Source: CAYFUT01 sp964346395 (GTDB taxonomy: Bacteria > Bacillota > Halanaerobiia > Halobacteroidales > Halobacteroidaceae). From it: 15,197 nt of DNA. The notes below the pieces were generated by a model, which saw nothing but the letters and a program-made list of their open reading frames with translations, was not told where the DNA came from and did no database searches. Below, piece after piece: positions 1 through 7,645 of this stretch. The first letter of the stretch is position 1; every line of letters begins with the position of its first letter. The DNA is taken from positions 1 through 15,197 of the forward strand of contig CAYFUT010000065.1 of NCBI GenBank assembly GCA_964346395.1. The letters run 5' to 3'. The position numbers and the translations under genes are program-made.

Positions 1-49
1 ATTCTGCTCATTCTTCAATATCACCTGCAACCATTTCTCTAATCTCCAT
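1..49 (-). pseudogene. Start of a possible GNAT acetyltransferase gene, stopped after 13 codons (window edge)
   Basis: A GGGAGGGGG ribosome binding site inside the last codons of the serine hydrolase gene precedes an ATG at 49. The frame reads MEIREMVAGDIEE and then meets TGA at 10-8. This peptide resembles the N-terminus of GNAT acetyltransferases (IRExxxxDIEE, often followed by Trp), so the TGA could be a TGG-to-TGA nonsense change. A one-base indel that would continue through the overlapping ATG at 11-9 is also possible. The start overlaps the upstream stop, as in translational coupling. Only 13 residues are visible, so the family call is a guess. It could equally be a chance mini-ORF, although the binding site is unusually good. 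Confidence 0.3.
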
Positions 50-1250
50 AGTCCCCCTCCCTAATAAGATTTACTAGCTGTTGATACAAGCGATTAAATC
101 TATCTTTTTCTAACTTCTCTTCATCATTCCAACTAGCCGTAATAAAGACTTGATCATCGCTTTCAGTTTCTAACCAGATAGTATAGTTTAACACACCTGG
201 CTGGGCACCGCCCTTATAAGCAATTTTCTCCCCCTGCCGCGGTTTAACAACCCCGGGATTGATCCTCATTAATTCTAAATCTTTAACTGCTTTCATTAAT
301 TCCTTTAGTTCATAATCACTAAACTGCCACCCGATATCCTGAGCCCTTACCTGATCAAAAACATTAGCTGAAGGTAAAGAACAATCTTCCGTCTGCGCTA
401 GTATATTATATTTTCCTTTTCTTGTGGCGGCTCGATACTTTTCCAGCAAATCACTATTTTGGGGGGCTTTGAGAACAAAGAACTCACGTGTTTTTAGTAG
501 TGGCTCATGGCCAGTTTGGGACTCGACTTTTTCTCGACCCAGATGTTCAATTAATACATCAGTAGCGGTATTATCACTAACCGAAATCATTAAACTAGCT
601 AAAGTGTGAACTGTCAGCGGCGCACCACTCGGCCACTCCTGAAGTTGGCCCGACGGAAGGCTTTTGGTTTTATCTTTAAGTTCAATCACATCTTCCCAGC
701 TCAAATCACCGCTCTCTATCTCACTTTTTACAGCTTGTAGGACAGCAAGTTTAAAAGTCGAACCTACATTCATCTTCTGATCAGATTTTAAAGCAGCCAA
801 TTTTTCATCATTCCGAATAACCAACAAACTCACTTCCCCCGATAAATCTGAAAACTTTTCTACTATCTGCTCCAAATCCATTCCTTCTTCTCGAACAGAG
901 AGAAAGCGCAGACCGGCTATCTCTCCGGCTGGATTTAAAATCATCAATACTTCAACTACTCCTTTTTCAAAATAAACATTAAACGTATGTTCCCCCACCA
1001 ACTCAGCTCCAGTATAAGAACCTAAACCTTCGGTAAAATCACGGCGGACAGCTTCTAGTTCAGTTACCGATAATTGAGCTAACACTTGGCTAGAAAAATA
1101 TTCTTTTCTTAATTCTTCTGTAAAAAATGTCTCTAACATATCCGGAACTTCCGCTTCAGCCTTAAACGAAAAACACAAAATGACACACAAAACTAGAGCA
1201 GCTAACAGTAGTGACAACTGAATATTTCTAATTTGTAGCTTTTTACCCAT
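39..1250 (-). CDS. Exported serine hydrolase with beta-lactamase class A fold
   Basis: Probable secreted or membrane-tethered serine hydrolase of the class A beta-lactamase / penicillin-binding superfamily, 403 residues. A hydrophobic segment lies at about 8-28. Residues 35-135 form a separate N-terminal region. The catalytic domain then shows STFK (Ser164, Lys167), SDN (225-227) and KGG (346-348, in place of the usual KTG). I see no convincing omega-loop ExxLN motif with the deacylating Glu, so true beta-lactamase activity is doubtful. A cell-wall or esterase-like role, or a sequestering one, is equally open. The start is the Met at 1250, because GGAGG lies 8 bases before it. The frame extends to a Met at 1265, but that codon itself overlaps the GGAGG. 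The gene begins 42 bases after the flavin-reductase-like gene and looks like the third gene of the same operon. Confidence 0.85.
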   Translation of the reverse strand: MGKKLQIRNIQLSLLLAALVLCVILCFSFKAEAEVPDMLETFFTEELRKEYFSSQVLAQLSVTELEAVRRDFTEGLGSYTGAELVGEHTFNVYFEKGVVEVLMILNPAGEIAGLRFLSVREEGMDLEQIVEKFSDLSGEVSLLVIRNDEKLAALKSDQKMNVGSTFKLAVLQAVKSEIESGDLSWEDVIELKDKTKSLPSGQLQEWPSGAPLTVHTLASLMISVSDNTATDVLIEHLGREKVESQTGHEPLLKTREFFVLKAPQNSDLLEKYRAATRKGKYNILAQTEDCSLPSANVFDQVRAQDIGWQFSDYELKELMKAVKDLELMRINPGVVKPRQGEKIAYKGGAQPGVLNYTIWLETESDDQVFITASWNDEEKLEKDRFNRLYQQLVNLIREGDYGD

Positions 1251-1292
1251 AAATACTACCTCCATTTCACTCTAAACTTTTAGTTGCTCAGT

Positions 1293-1943
1293 TTACTCTT
1301 CACCTGCATATAATTTTAACTCACCCACCTTACTATCATGTTGAATCCCCTTAATTGGATCTGTTGGTGAATGAATATTATACAGAAAACCAAACTCCTC
1401 TAACCTTTCTTTTGCATCCCCCGCAGCAAATTCTTTTCCCAAAGCAATCTGCTGGACACTACCCGCTAGCAGTATCCACTGGCTGCCGGGGTGTAATTCT
1501 TTCTCCCACTCTAATTTGCATTCCAGATTCAAAAAAGCTTCTTCAATCCGAGGAGCAGATACAGCCTGGCCCTCCTTCAGATTAAGTCCGCTCTCAGTAA
1601 TTTCATCAGTTTCTTGTTCATTATTCTGAATAGTTTCTTTACATTGTTCCCAATATTCAGGGGGCACAAAGTTTAAACAAAATTCTTCCTTGCGGCTAAT
1701 ATTCGTATAAGTATGGGTATCCTTTAAGATAGATAAAATACAGTAATAATCTTCCTTTTCGCCAGTGAAAGTTGACCAGGCGTGCAGACAGGCATTAGGA
1801 ATCTCTCCTTCTTTATAAGTCGTCACCAAAAACATCGGCTGCGGTATCGCACTCACATATTCCATCCAATTAAAAACACTATACTGTCCAGGCCAACTTT
1901 CCTCTAACTCGTCGGGTTTATCTTGACCAAACTCAACTTTCAT
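1293..1943 (-). CDS. Flavin-reductase-like FMN-binding protein
   Basis: A 216-residue protein of the flavin reductase-like (DIM6/NTAB, flavoredoxin/RutF-type) family, which binds FMN in a split beta-barrel. The diagnostic stretch is at about 27-95: SAIPQPMFLVTT, then NACLHAWSTF, and later TYTNISRKEEFCLNFVPPEY. This is the usual pattern of a strand, a substrate/FMN loop and a helix that packs the dimer. Length is normal for the family. Likely a cytoplasmic NAD(P)H:flavin oxidoreductase or an FMN-binding electron carrier; the partner is unknown. The ATG has GGGAGGGAG six bases upstream. It starts 25 bases after the isochorismatase-like gene and 42 bases before the serine hydrolase, consistent with one operon. 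No obvious pathway joins the three products. Confidence 0.85.
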   Translation of the reverse strand: MKVEFGQDKPDELEESWPGQYSVFNWMEYVSAIPQPMFLVTTYKEGEIPNACLHAWSTFTGEKEDYYCILSILKDTHTYTNISRKEEFCLNFVPPEYWEQCKETIQNNEQETDEITESGLNLKEGQAVSAPRIEEAFLNLECKLEWEKELHPGSQWILLAGSVQQIALGKEFAAGDAKERLEEFGFLYNIHSPTDPIKGIQHDSKVGELKLYAGEE

Positions 1944-1968
1944 CTTAACTCCCTCCCACTAATAGTTA

Positions 1969-2541
1969 TTAATTCCGCGTTCTTCTATCAGCTACTAATT
2001 CTTTTAGCTCCTGATTAGTAACTATCTTCTGCTCCTGTTCTTTTCGGATCACTTCAAACATTACTTCTTCGTGTTTCGGCCGGTCACTGAAGGTAGCATC
2101 CGTAGAAATGACTGTCCGAAAATCTTTTTGATAAGCAGTAATAGCCGTCCGCCCTACACAGCCGTGAGTAAATACCCCAGCAAATAATAAAGTATCAATC
2201 CCTTCCTCCCGTAACTGCTCTTCAAAATCAGTCCGGATAAAAGTATCCTGTCTAGTTTTCTTAATTAAAGTCTGGTCCTCATCGTATTCTATTCCCGCTA
2301 CTAACTCTGCTTCTTCCGTGCCTGCAATCAAAGCAGCATAATCATTATCCTTCATCATTAAATTCCAGGTTGATCGATCAGCCTGGTGAATAGTTACTAC
2401 CTGATAGATAGGAATTTCTTCCTCCCGAGCCCAGTCTATTAAATCATTAACTGCTGCCACCAAATCAGGCAGTGCTTCTTTTCGCGCTTGGTTATTAAAG
2501 AAAAATTTCTGCATATCGATAACTGTTAACGCCGGTCTCAC
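1969..2541 (-). CDS. Isochorismatase-family cysteine hydrolase
   Basis: A 190-residue cytoplasmic hydrolase of the isochorismatase-like family (isochorismatases, nicotinamidases, N-carbamoyl amidohydrolases). The catalytic triad can be placed: Asp9 in VIDMQ, Lys95 in KKTRQDTF, and Cys128 in FTHGCVGRTA. A cis-peptide-type turn precedes the Cys. I chose the GTG start at 2541 because AGGAGGGG ends four bases before it and the protein then begins like typical relatives (MRPALTVIDMQ). The frame extends to an ATG at 2565, but that start would place the binding site inside the coding region. It is the first gene of a compact operon with the flavin-reductase-like and serine hydrolase genes. The substrate cannot be told from sequence. 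HGCV instead of the common N/D-x-CV is a small variation. Confidence 0.88.
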   Translation of the reverse strand: MRPALTVIDMQKFFFNNQARKEALPDLVAAVNDLIDWAREEEIPIYQVVTIHQADRSTWNLMMKDNDYAALIAGTEEAELVAGIEYDEDQTLIKKTRQDTFIRTDFEEQLREEGIDTLLFAGVFTHGCVGRTAITAYQKDFRTVISTDATFSDRPKHEEVMFEVIRKEQEQKIVTNQELKELVADRRTRN

Positions 2542-2575
2542 ATTTCCCCTCCTCATATTAATCAAGCTGAATTAA

Positions 2576-2581
2576 ATTATA
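2576..2581 (-). promoter_or_regulatory. Candidate -10 box for the isochorismatase operon
   Basis: TATAAT on the minus strand, about 35 bases before the GTG start, which would give a leader of roughly 28 bases containing the AGGAGGGG site (2546-2553). No good -35 hexamer is visible at 16-18 bases (best TTCTGG), so this is only a candidate. A second TATAAT lies further upstream, around 2645-2655. The whole spacer is AT-rich. Confidence 0.3.
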
Positions 2582-2695
2582 GTCTAACTCATCTTCTCCC
2601 CAGAAGCTAAATATTTTACTCTTTGTATTACCTATATTTCTATAAATTATATTATTTTTCCCTCTAACTAACATAACTCTTTTGCCTCATTACCA

Positions 2696-2736
2696 AACCC
2701 GGGCCAACTGCATAATTTCCGCAGTTGGCCCGGGTT
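2696..2736 (-). terminator. Perfect 16-bp hairpin after the LRR gene
   Basis: Arms 2696-2711 and 2721-2736 are exact reverse complements with a 9-base loop, beginning 13 bases after the LRR gene's TAG. In minus-strand RNA the 3' arm is GCAGUUGGCCCGGGUU. Only UUU follows, so the U-tract is weak. The position and stability still suggest a transcript end or a 3' stabiliser. The AGUUGGCCC arm recurs in the hairpins at 5015 and 11508. Confidence 0.6.
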
Positions 2737-2749
2737 AGTATCCTGTACT

Positions 2750-4633
2750 CTATTTGCCAGAACCTATCTTCACTCCTTTAGCTTCTAACTCCTTAATTAC
2801 TTTATAATCTTCAGCTTCTTCCGCCAAATCTAATTTATTTCCTCTTAACCCTATCTCTTTTAACTTGGGCAGTTCTAATAATGGGGTTATCTCTTCTACT
2901 TGATTGTTATTTATATGCAGTACCTTTAAATTTTCTAATTTAGTCAGTGGACTAATATCTTTTATGCTATTATTTTCTAAATAAAGACTATTAATTTTAG
3001 TTATATTTGCTAATTTATCTACCTTTTCAATCTGATTGTGATTTAAATACAAAACCTCTAAATTTTTCAGCTTCTGCAGTGAACTTATGTCGCCTATTTG
3101 ATTGCGGGAAAGGTCTAGTTTCCACAATTCAGACAGGTCAGTTAACGGTTTTACTTCACTTATTTTATTCTTAGCCAGATTAAGCTGTTTTAACTGTGTT
3201 AACTGGGATAAAGTATTAACCTCATTAACCTGATTATTCTCTAAATTTAATTCTTCTAACTGCTTTAAGCCCCCCAGCGGAGTTATATTTTGAATATTAT
3301 TATTCTTTAAATTAAGGGATGTTAATTTTTTAATTTTAGTTAAGGGAACTATACTTTCTATTTTATTATTACTTAAGTCCAGTACTTCTAATTCCGTTAA
3401 TTTAAATAAAGGAGAGATATCCCCTATTTCATTAGCAGGTAAATAAAGTTCTTTCAGCTGCTCTAACTCAGCTAACGGACTTATATCTTCAATTCCATAG
3501 CCTTCAGCTAAACGAAGTACCTTTAAATTATCAAAATGTCTAAGATCAGTTAAGGTAGATAAGCTTTCTACATCAATAGTTAAGTTCCTTATCTTTTTTA
3601 AATCACGTTTGGTTATTTTACCGGAAGATTTATTTATTTTATTTCTAATTAAACTTTCTAAATTTTCATCTGCAAAGGAAACTTCAGCCGTCTTATTAAT
3701 AGCAAGTTCATACAATCGATTATCCTTTTTGTTCAACAAAAATAGTCTTCCCTCATTACTGATTAATTTCATATTTTCTTTTTCTATCCTATCTTCAATT
3801 AAATCTTCAATATTACTTAAAAAAGGATTTTCCAGTGAAATAATAGACTTATCTACAAAGTCTGTGACTGTCATATTTTTATTATCCATAGCTACTAACA
3901 TATCCTTATAAAATATATATTGTGGATTAGCCGTAAAATCATCGATTGCTGCCACTAAATTTAATTTATCATTGAATACAAGTAATTTGCCGTTCTTTGC
4001 TCCATAAATATGATCTTTGTATTCTAATAATTGTGCTAAATCTGCAATTTTATATTCCTCAAGTAAATTTCCTTCAAAATCATATTTCTGCAGAGCATTA
4101 TCATTAAGAAAAGGATTAAAAATATAAAAATAATCATCTTTAACTACTAACTTGGCTTCCCTGAAAGAAGGGTCGGTTTCGTTTCGGCGGCTTGTTATTT
4201 TGATCTTCTGTTTTAGCTTACCACTTTGGTCTAACACCACCAGTCTTTCTTTTTTATGATCGACTATAAAAATTTTATTACCAGCCACTTTACTGACCGG
4301 TAAGTTAGAAAACTGCGGAGTATAATTATAATTAATTTTATTTTTTAATTTGTTCTCCAGGAGAGAATATACATTAATGGTTAATTTTTTATCTTCTAGT
4401 TCAGGTAAATAAAGCTGGTTATTATCTACATCACTATACTGATTCAAAGTCAATCCCTTTCCTAAATTAACCATACCTTTAAAAACTAACTCTTCTCCAG
4501 GTTTAATATCCTGAGAAGCCTGACTTAACTTATTAGAAATTGCCGTTTTCAATCCAAAATTTTCTAAAACAACTATTCCCACTAAGACTGCTATTATCAA
4601 GATAAAAATAATAAATTTATTCCTATTGCTCAT
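2750..4633 (-). CDS. Membrane-anchored protein with beta-propeller-like region and ten 22-residue leucine-rich repeats
   Basis: A 627-residue surface or periplasmic protein. A single hydrophobic helix at about 7-25 follows a short charged N-terminus, with no lipobox and no clear cleavage site, so it is probably a signal anchor. Residues about 45-315 contain short beta-rich units such as NKIFIVDHKKERLVVLD and DDYFYIFNP, resembling a beta-propeller. A cap at about 318-345 (VSFADENLESLIRNKI) is typical of bacterial LRR proteins. Ten leucine-rich repeats follow at about 350-600 in the internalin / SDS22-like style (L..L..L.L..N.I.DISPL), their asparagines spaced exactly 22 residues apart. Likely a protein-binding module; the ligand is unknown. 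The start at 4633 is chosen because GAGGAGG lies nine bases upstream; the in-frame ATG at 4663 has no binding site. It stands alone between hairpins at both ends. Confidence 0.85.
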   Translation of the reverse strand: MSNRNKFIIFILIIAVLVGIVVLENFGLKTAISNKLSQASQDIKPGEELVFKGMVNLGKGLTLNQYSDVDNNQLYLPELEDKKLTINVYSLLENKLKNKINYNYTPQFSNLPVSKVAGNKIFIVDHKKERLVVLDQSGKLKQKIKITSRRNETDPSFREAKLVVKDDYFYIFNPFLNDNALQKYDFEGNLLEEYKIADLAQLLEYKDHIYGAKNGKLLVFNDKLNLVAAIDDFTANPQYIFYKDMLVAMDNKNMTVTDFVDKSIISLENPFLSNIEDLIEDRIEKENMKLISNEGRLFLLNKKDNRLYELAINKTAEVSFADENLESLIRNKINKSSGKITKRDLKKIRNLTIDVESLSTLTDLRHFDNLKVLRLAEGYGIEDISPLAELEQLKELYLPANEIGDISPLFKLTELEVLDLSNNKIESIVPLTKIKKLTSLNLKNNNIQNITPLGGLKQLEELNLENNQVNEVNTLSQLTQLKQLNLAKNKISEVKPLTDLSELWKLDLSRNQIGDISSLQKLKNLEVLYLNHNQIEKVDKLANITKINSLYLENNSIKDISPLTKLENLKVLHINNNQVEEITPLLELPKLKEIGLRGNKLDLAEEAEDYKVIKELEAKGVKIGSGK

Positions 4634-4663
4634 TTGTAAAAACCTCCTCTTATTATAAAACAT

Positions 4664-4669
4664 ATTATA
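4664..4669 (-). promoter_or_regulatory. Weak candidate -10 box for the LRR gene
   Basis: TATAAT on the minus strand, 31 bases before the ATG at 4633, which would give a leader of about 24 bases that still includes the GAGGAGG site. No -35 match is seen at 17 bases (GTGGAA). A second TATAAT at 4652-4657 is too close to the ribosome binding site to be used. Confidence is low in such AT-rich sequence. Confidence 0.2.
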
Positions 4670-4768
4670 ATTAATTAAACATAAACTTCCACTTACCTCC
4701 TCAAAACAAATTTTTTTATCTAATTTCTAATGAATTGAGCTGACTGTTCACCTTACCTTCTCCAGATT

Positions 4769-4969
4769 CTACCTCACAATAGACACCCTAGTCTTGTCAG
4801 TTTTATACACCAGCATAGGCAAAATTCCCATCGGGCCCATCCTTTGTTCCATTGCTAGCTTTTTCCTCAGAAAGTTATTGTATCTCTTCAAGTTTCCGGG
4901 GCGTGCTTCTGTTTCTCCCCCAGCGATTATTAGTCCTTTTTCTAGCAAGGGGGGGGAGCTGAAAAATAC
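4769..4969 (-). other. Unidentified relic-like open stretch in the LRR/permease gap
   Basis: The 420-base gap between the permease stop and the upstream Met of the LRR frame holds, apart from the terminator at 5015-5041, a minus-strand open stretch of about 66 codons ending in TAG at 4771-4769. It has no good start or ribosome binding site. It reads through an 8-base C run (4949-4956 as G on the plus strand) and includes GGETEARPGNLKRYNNF and AMEQRMGPMGILPMLVYK. It is visibly richer in G+C than the surrounding spacer. I do not recognise a family. It could be the remains of a gene, a mobile-element end or a structured RNA. Downstream, a GAGGAGG at 4697-4703 precedes a five-codon GTG mini-ORF, which also looks vestigial. 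Confidence 0.25.
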
Positions 4970-5014
4970 CTAATTTAGCCGAAAAGCCTCTCTATATTTA
5001 GGAAGCATAAAAAT

Positions 5015-5041
5015 AAGCCAACTCCTGCTAGAAGTTGGCCC
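5015..5041 (-). terminator. Rho-independent terminator of the export operon
   Basis: Minus-strand RNA folds as GGGCCAACU, a 9-base loop, then AGUUGGCUU: seven Watson-Crick pairs plus two G-U pairs. The U-rich tract UUAUUUUU follows at about 5016-5009. It lies about 40 bases after the permease stop. The G-U pairs exist only in minus-strand RNA, which supports the direction. Confidence 0.75.
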
Positions 5042-5082
5042 GACATTGCTATTTAAAGTTAGTCTTAATCTTAATTTACCAG

Positions 5083-7584
5083 TTACTCATACTTAATCTC
5101 TTCTACTATATTCAACCCGGCTGCTTTAAAGGCCGGCCGTAAAATAGCTACCAACGAAACAAGAATCCCACCTAAAAAACTAATTCCAAATATAGTTAGT
5201 GAATAATGAAGAGGTATCGGCATGTTAAGTGCTTCTAATAACATACTTAAGATAACCATTAACAGCCGGCCAGCTAAAAGTCCGATAACCCCACCAATTA
5301 CTCCGCCGCTTAATGCTTCTAAACAGACCATTTTTCCTAACTGCCATTTATCCATTCCAATCGAACGAAAAACAGCTAGTTCCCGCTTGCGGGTTAAAAA
5401 GTTAACCATGAAATTATTAAAAACTCCAAAAATCCCAATTAACAAAGCCAACACTGAAAAACCCTGCAGTAAAATAAACAATTGGCGATTCGACTGGCGA
5501 TTTCTAGCTTCTAATTCTGCTACTGTATTAGTCCAGATATTCTCCCGGGAAAAACGGCTTTCAATTCTTTCTTTAACTGGCTCTGCAGCTTGATAAGTCT
5601 TAATTGAAATTTGGGTGAAATAGTTTAAATTCATATCCTGTTTCCAATAGCGAGCCGGCGCATAGGCCATGTTACCATTACGCCAGAGAGTGTTCGTAAA
5701 TCCTACCACCCGATAATCGCGCGAGCCGCGTTCAGTCTCTAGTTGAATCGTATCTTCTACTTGCACAGCAAACCTTTGGCCCAGTACTTTATTTAAAATA
5801 ATAGTTCGGCCTTCACTAAATCGATTTAAAATCTCGTCTTTATCTCCCATTAATTCCGGCTCTTTATAATTAAAAAACTGGTCTGCTTCAATTCCCCGCA
5901 CAAGGCCAATTTTTTCTTCCCTATTAGCTAGTTCTACTCCACTCTTCTCGTAATGACCGTAAGTGCTTTTTACTCCTGGAATCGCCCGCAGTCTCTGTTC
6001 AGTAGTACGGTCAGCTCGGCCAGACCTAAACATTATTTCATAGTTCTCTTTGCTATAGACATCTACTACTTCTATTCCTACACTATGACTTAAAATACTA
6101 ATCATCAAAATACTGCCGATCCCAACTGCCAATAAGGCAATACTGTTAAAGATACTTTTATTTTTGCGCAAATTTTTCGCTGCCAACAGCCCCTCATTCC
6201 CAAATAAAACGGGATAAATCTTCTCCAAACCGGTGATGAAAAATTCACTCAACCACGGAACTAACATAACTATCCCTAAAGGAAATAAAAACAAACCTAC
6301 TCCGCCGATAATCATCACCTTATCACCAGAAACTAATCGGGGAATTATTAGCGCTCCCGCAGTTAACAATAAACCTACTGCTAACTTCCAAACTTTTTCG
6401 TCTGCTCGCGTGTCAACTAAATCCAGGATAATATCTTTAATTGAAATCTTAGCCGTCCGCCAAATGGGCACTAACGAACTCAATACCGCCAATAAAATGC
6501 CGCCGAAAAAGGCGCCCAATAGCTGAGGCAGACTAAAGGCCAGTTCAGCATCCATCGACATCTCCATCCAGGGGTTATAGGCCATTACTTCTTTCATCAC
6601 ATACAGAATCCCCAAACCTAACCCACAGCCGAAAAGACCGCCTAAAAAACCATACAATACACTTTCGCCGAGTAAAATTAAATCAGTTGCCCGCTGGGTA
6701 GCCCCGATACTGCGGAAGGTCCCGATTACCGGTAGCCGCTCAGTAGTAATCACCTTAAAAGAAGTGTAAATGATAAAAATACTGATGAAGACTACTAAAA
6801 TCAAGATAAAGAAGAATGGGACTGTTATATTGCCCAACATTTCTTCCACTTCTGCTTTAGTAATTGTTTCTTCTACGACAAATCTATTGTATTCTGCCGC
6901 TAATTTATCTTGTAGATCTTCTAGACTTACCCCCGGAGCTGACTTGACATAAATCCGAGACACTAAACCGCGGTTGCCGGTTAAGCCAGCTAATGTACCC
7001 AAAGGTAGCAGGCCAGTAAAGCCGCTGCCCGGACGCGGACTAAAAATCCCTTCCGGCTTAGCAATACCAGCGATTATAAACTGTTGGCGGCTGCCGGCTA
7101 AAGCCAATTCTAAACTAGCTCCTACTTCCAAATCATATTCTCTTGCTGTCTGCTGGCTAATGACTAGCTTACGGCCGGTAAAGGGCAGTAATTCTTTTTC
7201 TTCTATAGTTTGAACCGGATTCATCTGCTGCAGCTCTGACCAGTCAAAACCGGTTAACTTCACATCAATCTGTTCTCCCTGCTCTGGTCTATACTCAGCC
7301 TGAGTTCTTAAATTGCCAGCTACATAATCTAGCTCCTCACTAAACTGCCGCGCCCGATGCGGCCGAAAGAAATGACTAGGAGAATCTTCGCCAGCCCGCA
7401 CCATCAGTTCAGCGCTGCCGTAGTTGGCCCGCATCTGGTCAAGATACATCTCTGCTATGGTATCAGAAAAAGCCATCGAAGCAAAAAATAAAGCCACCGA
7501 AAGCGCAATTGAAAATAAGATTAAAGCCGTCCGCGGCTTATTTTCTTTTATATTCCGCCAGATAAATTTAAGAATTATTCGCAC
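5083..7584 (-). CDS. ABC transporter permease with two FtsX domains (MacB/LolCE-like)
   Basis: An 833-residue inner-membrane permease of a type VII ABC transporter. It has about ten membrane helices: one near 18-38, three at about 254-276, 303-330 and 355-377, two at about 398-416 and 422-448, one at 478-500, and three in the last 130 residues. Extracytoplasmic domains fill 40-250 and 500-700. Two FtsX-type domains are clear, each with the ER/KREL...FRSIG coupling-helix motif (TERLPVIGTFRSIG near 281; KRELAVFRSIG near 735). This is the duplicated, LolC/LolE- or YbbP-like layout rather than the single-domain MacB. Start is GTG with AGGAGG nine bases upstream; the nearby ATG is out of frame. 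It is the last gene of the unit, 61 bases after the adaptor gene, and is followed by a terminator. It probably works with the ATPase, adaptor and TolC-like channel encoded just upstream. Substrate unknown. Confidence 0.9.
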   Translation of the reverse strand: MRIILKFIWRNIKENKPRTALILFSIALSVALFFASMAFSDTIAEMYLDQMRANYGSAELMVRAGEDSPSHFFRPHRARQFSEELDYVAGNLRTQAEYRPEQGEQIDVKLTGFDWSELQQMNPVQTIEEKELLPFTGRKLVISQQTAREYDLEVGASLELALAGSRQQFIIAGIAKPEGIFSPRPGSGFTGLLPLGTLAGLTGNRGLVSRIYVKSAPGVSLEDLQDKLAAEYNRFVVEETITKAEVEEMLGNITVPFFFILILVVFISIFIIYTSFKVITTERLPVIGTFRSIGATQRATDLILLGESVLYGFLGGLFGCGLGLGILYVMKEVMAYNPWMEMSMDAELAFSLPQLLGAFFGGILLAVLSSLVPIWRTAKISIKDIILDLVDTRADEKVWKLAVGLLLTAGALIIPRLVSGDKVMIIGGVGLFLFPLGIVMLVPWLSEFFITGLEKIYPVLFGNEGLLAAKNLRKNKSIFNSIALLAVGIGSILMISILSHSVGIEVVDVYSKENYEIMFRSGRADRTTEQRLRAIPGVKSTYGHYEKSGVELANREEKIGLVRGIEADQFFNYKEPELMGDKDEILNRFSEGRTIILNKVLGQRFAVQVEDTIQLETERGSRDYRVVGFTNTLWRNGNMAYAPARYWKQDMNLNYFTQISIKTYQAAEPVKERIESRFSRENIWTNTVAELEARNRQSNRQLFILLQGFSVLALLIGIFGVFNNFMVNFLTRKRELAVFRSIGMDKWQLGKMVCLEALSGGVIGGVIGLLAGRLLMVILSMLLEALNMPIPLHYSLTIFGISFLGGILVSLVAILRPAFKAAGLNIVEEIKYE

Positions 7585-7645
7585 ATTTAACTTCCTCCTT
7601 CAACCTCTAGAATTTCTATCACAGCTATTAACTTTTAAATGTTAA

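Noticed and set aside
643..656. AGTTGGCCC-like sequence inside the serine hydrolase gene (and another near 7423 in the permease gene)
   Set aside because: Each is a single arm without a pairing partner and is explained by coding; not counted with the hairpin family.
4634..4663. Upstream ATG of the LRR gene
   Set aside because: There is no binding site before it, and GAGGAGG lies between it and the chosen ATG at 4633.
5222..7645. Several plus-strand open frames of 60-123 codons opposite the permease gene
   Set aside because: They lie antisense to a well-supported gene, lack ribosome binding sites, and have compositions typical of reversed membrane-protein codons.
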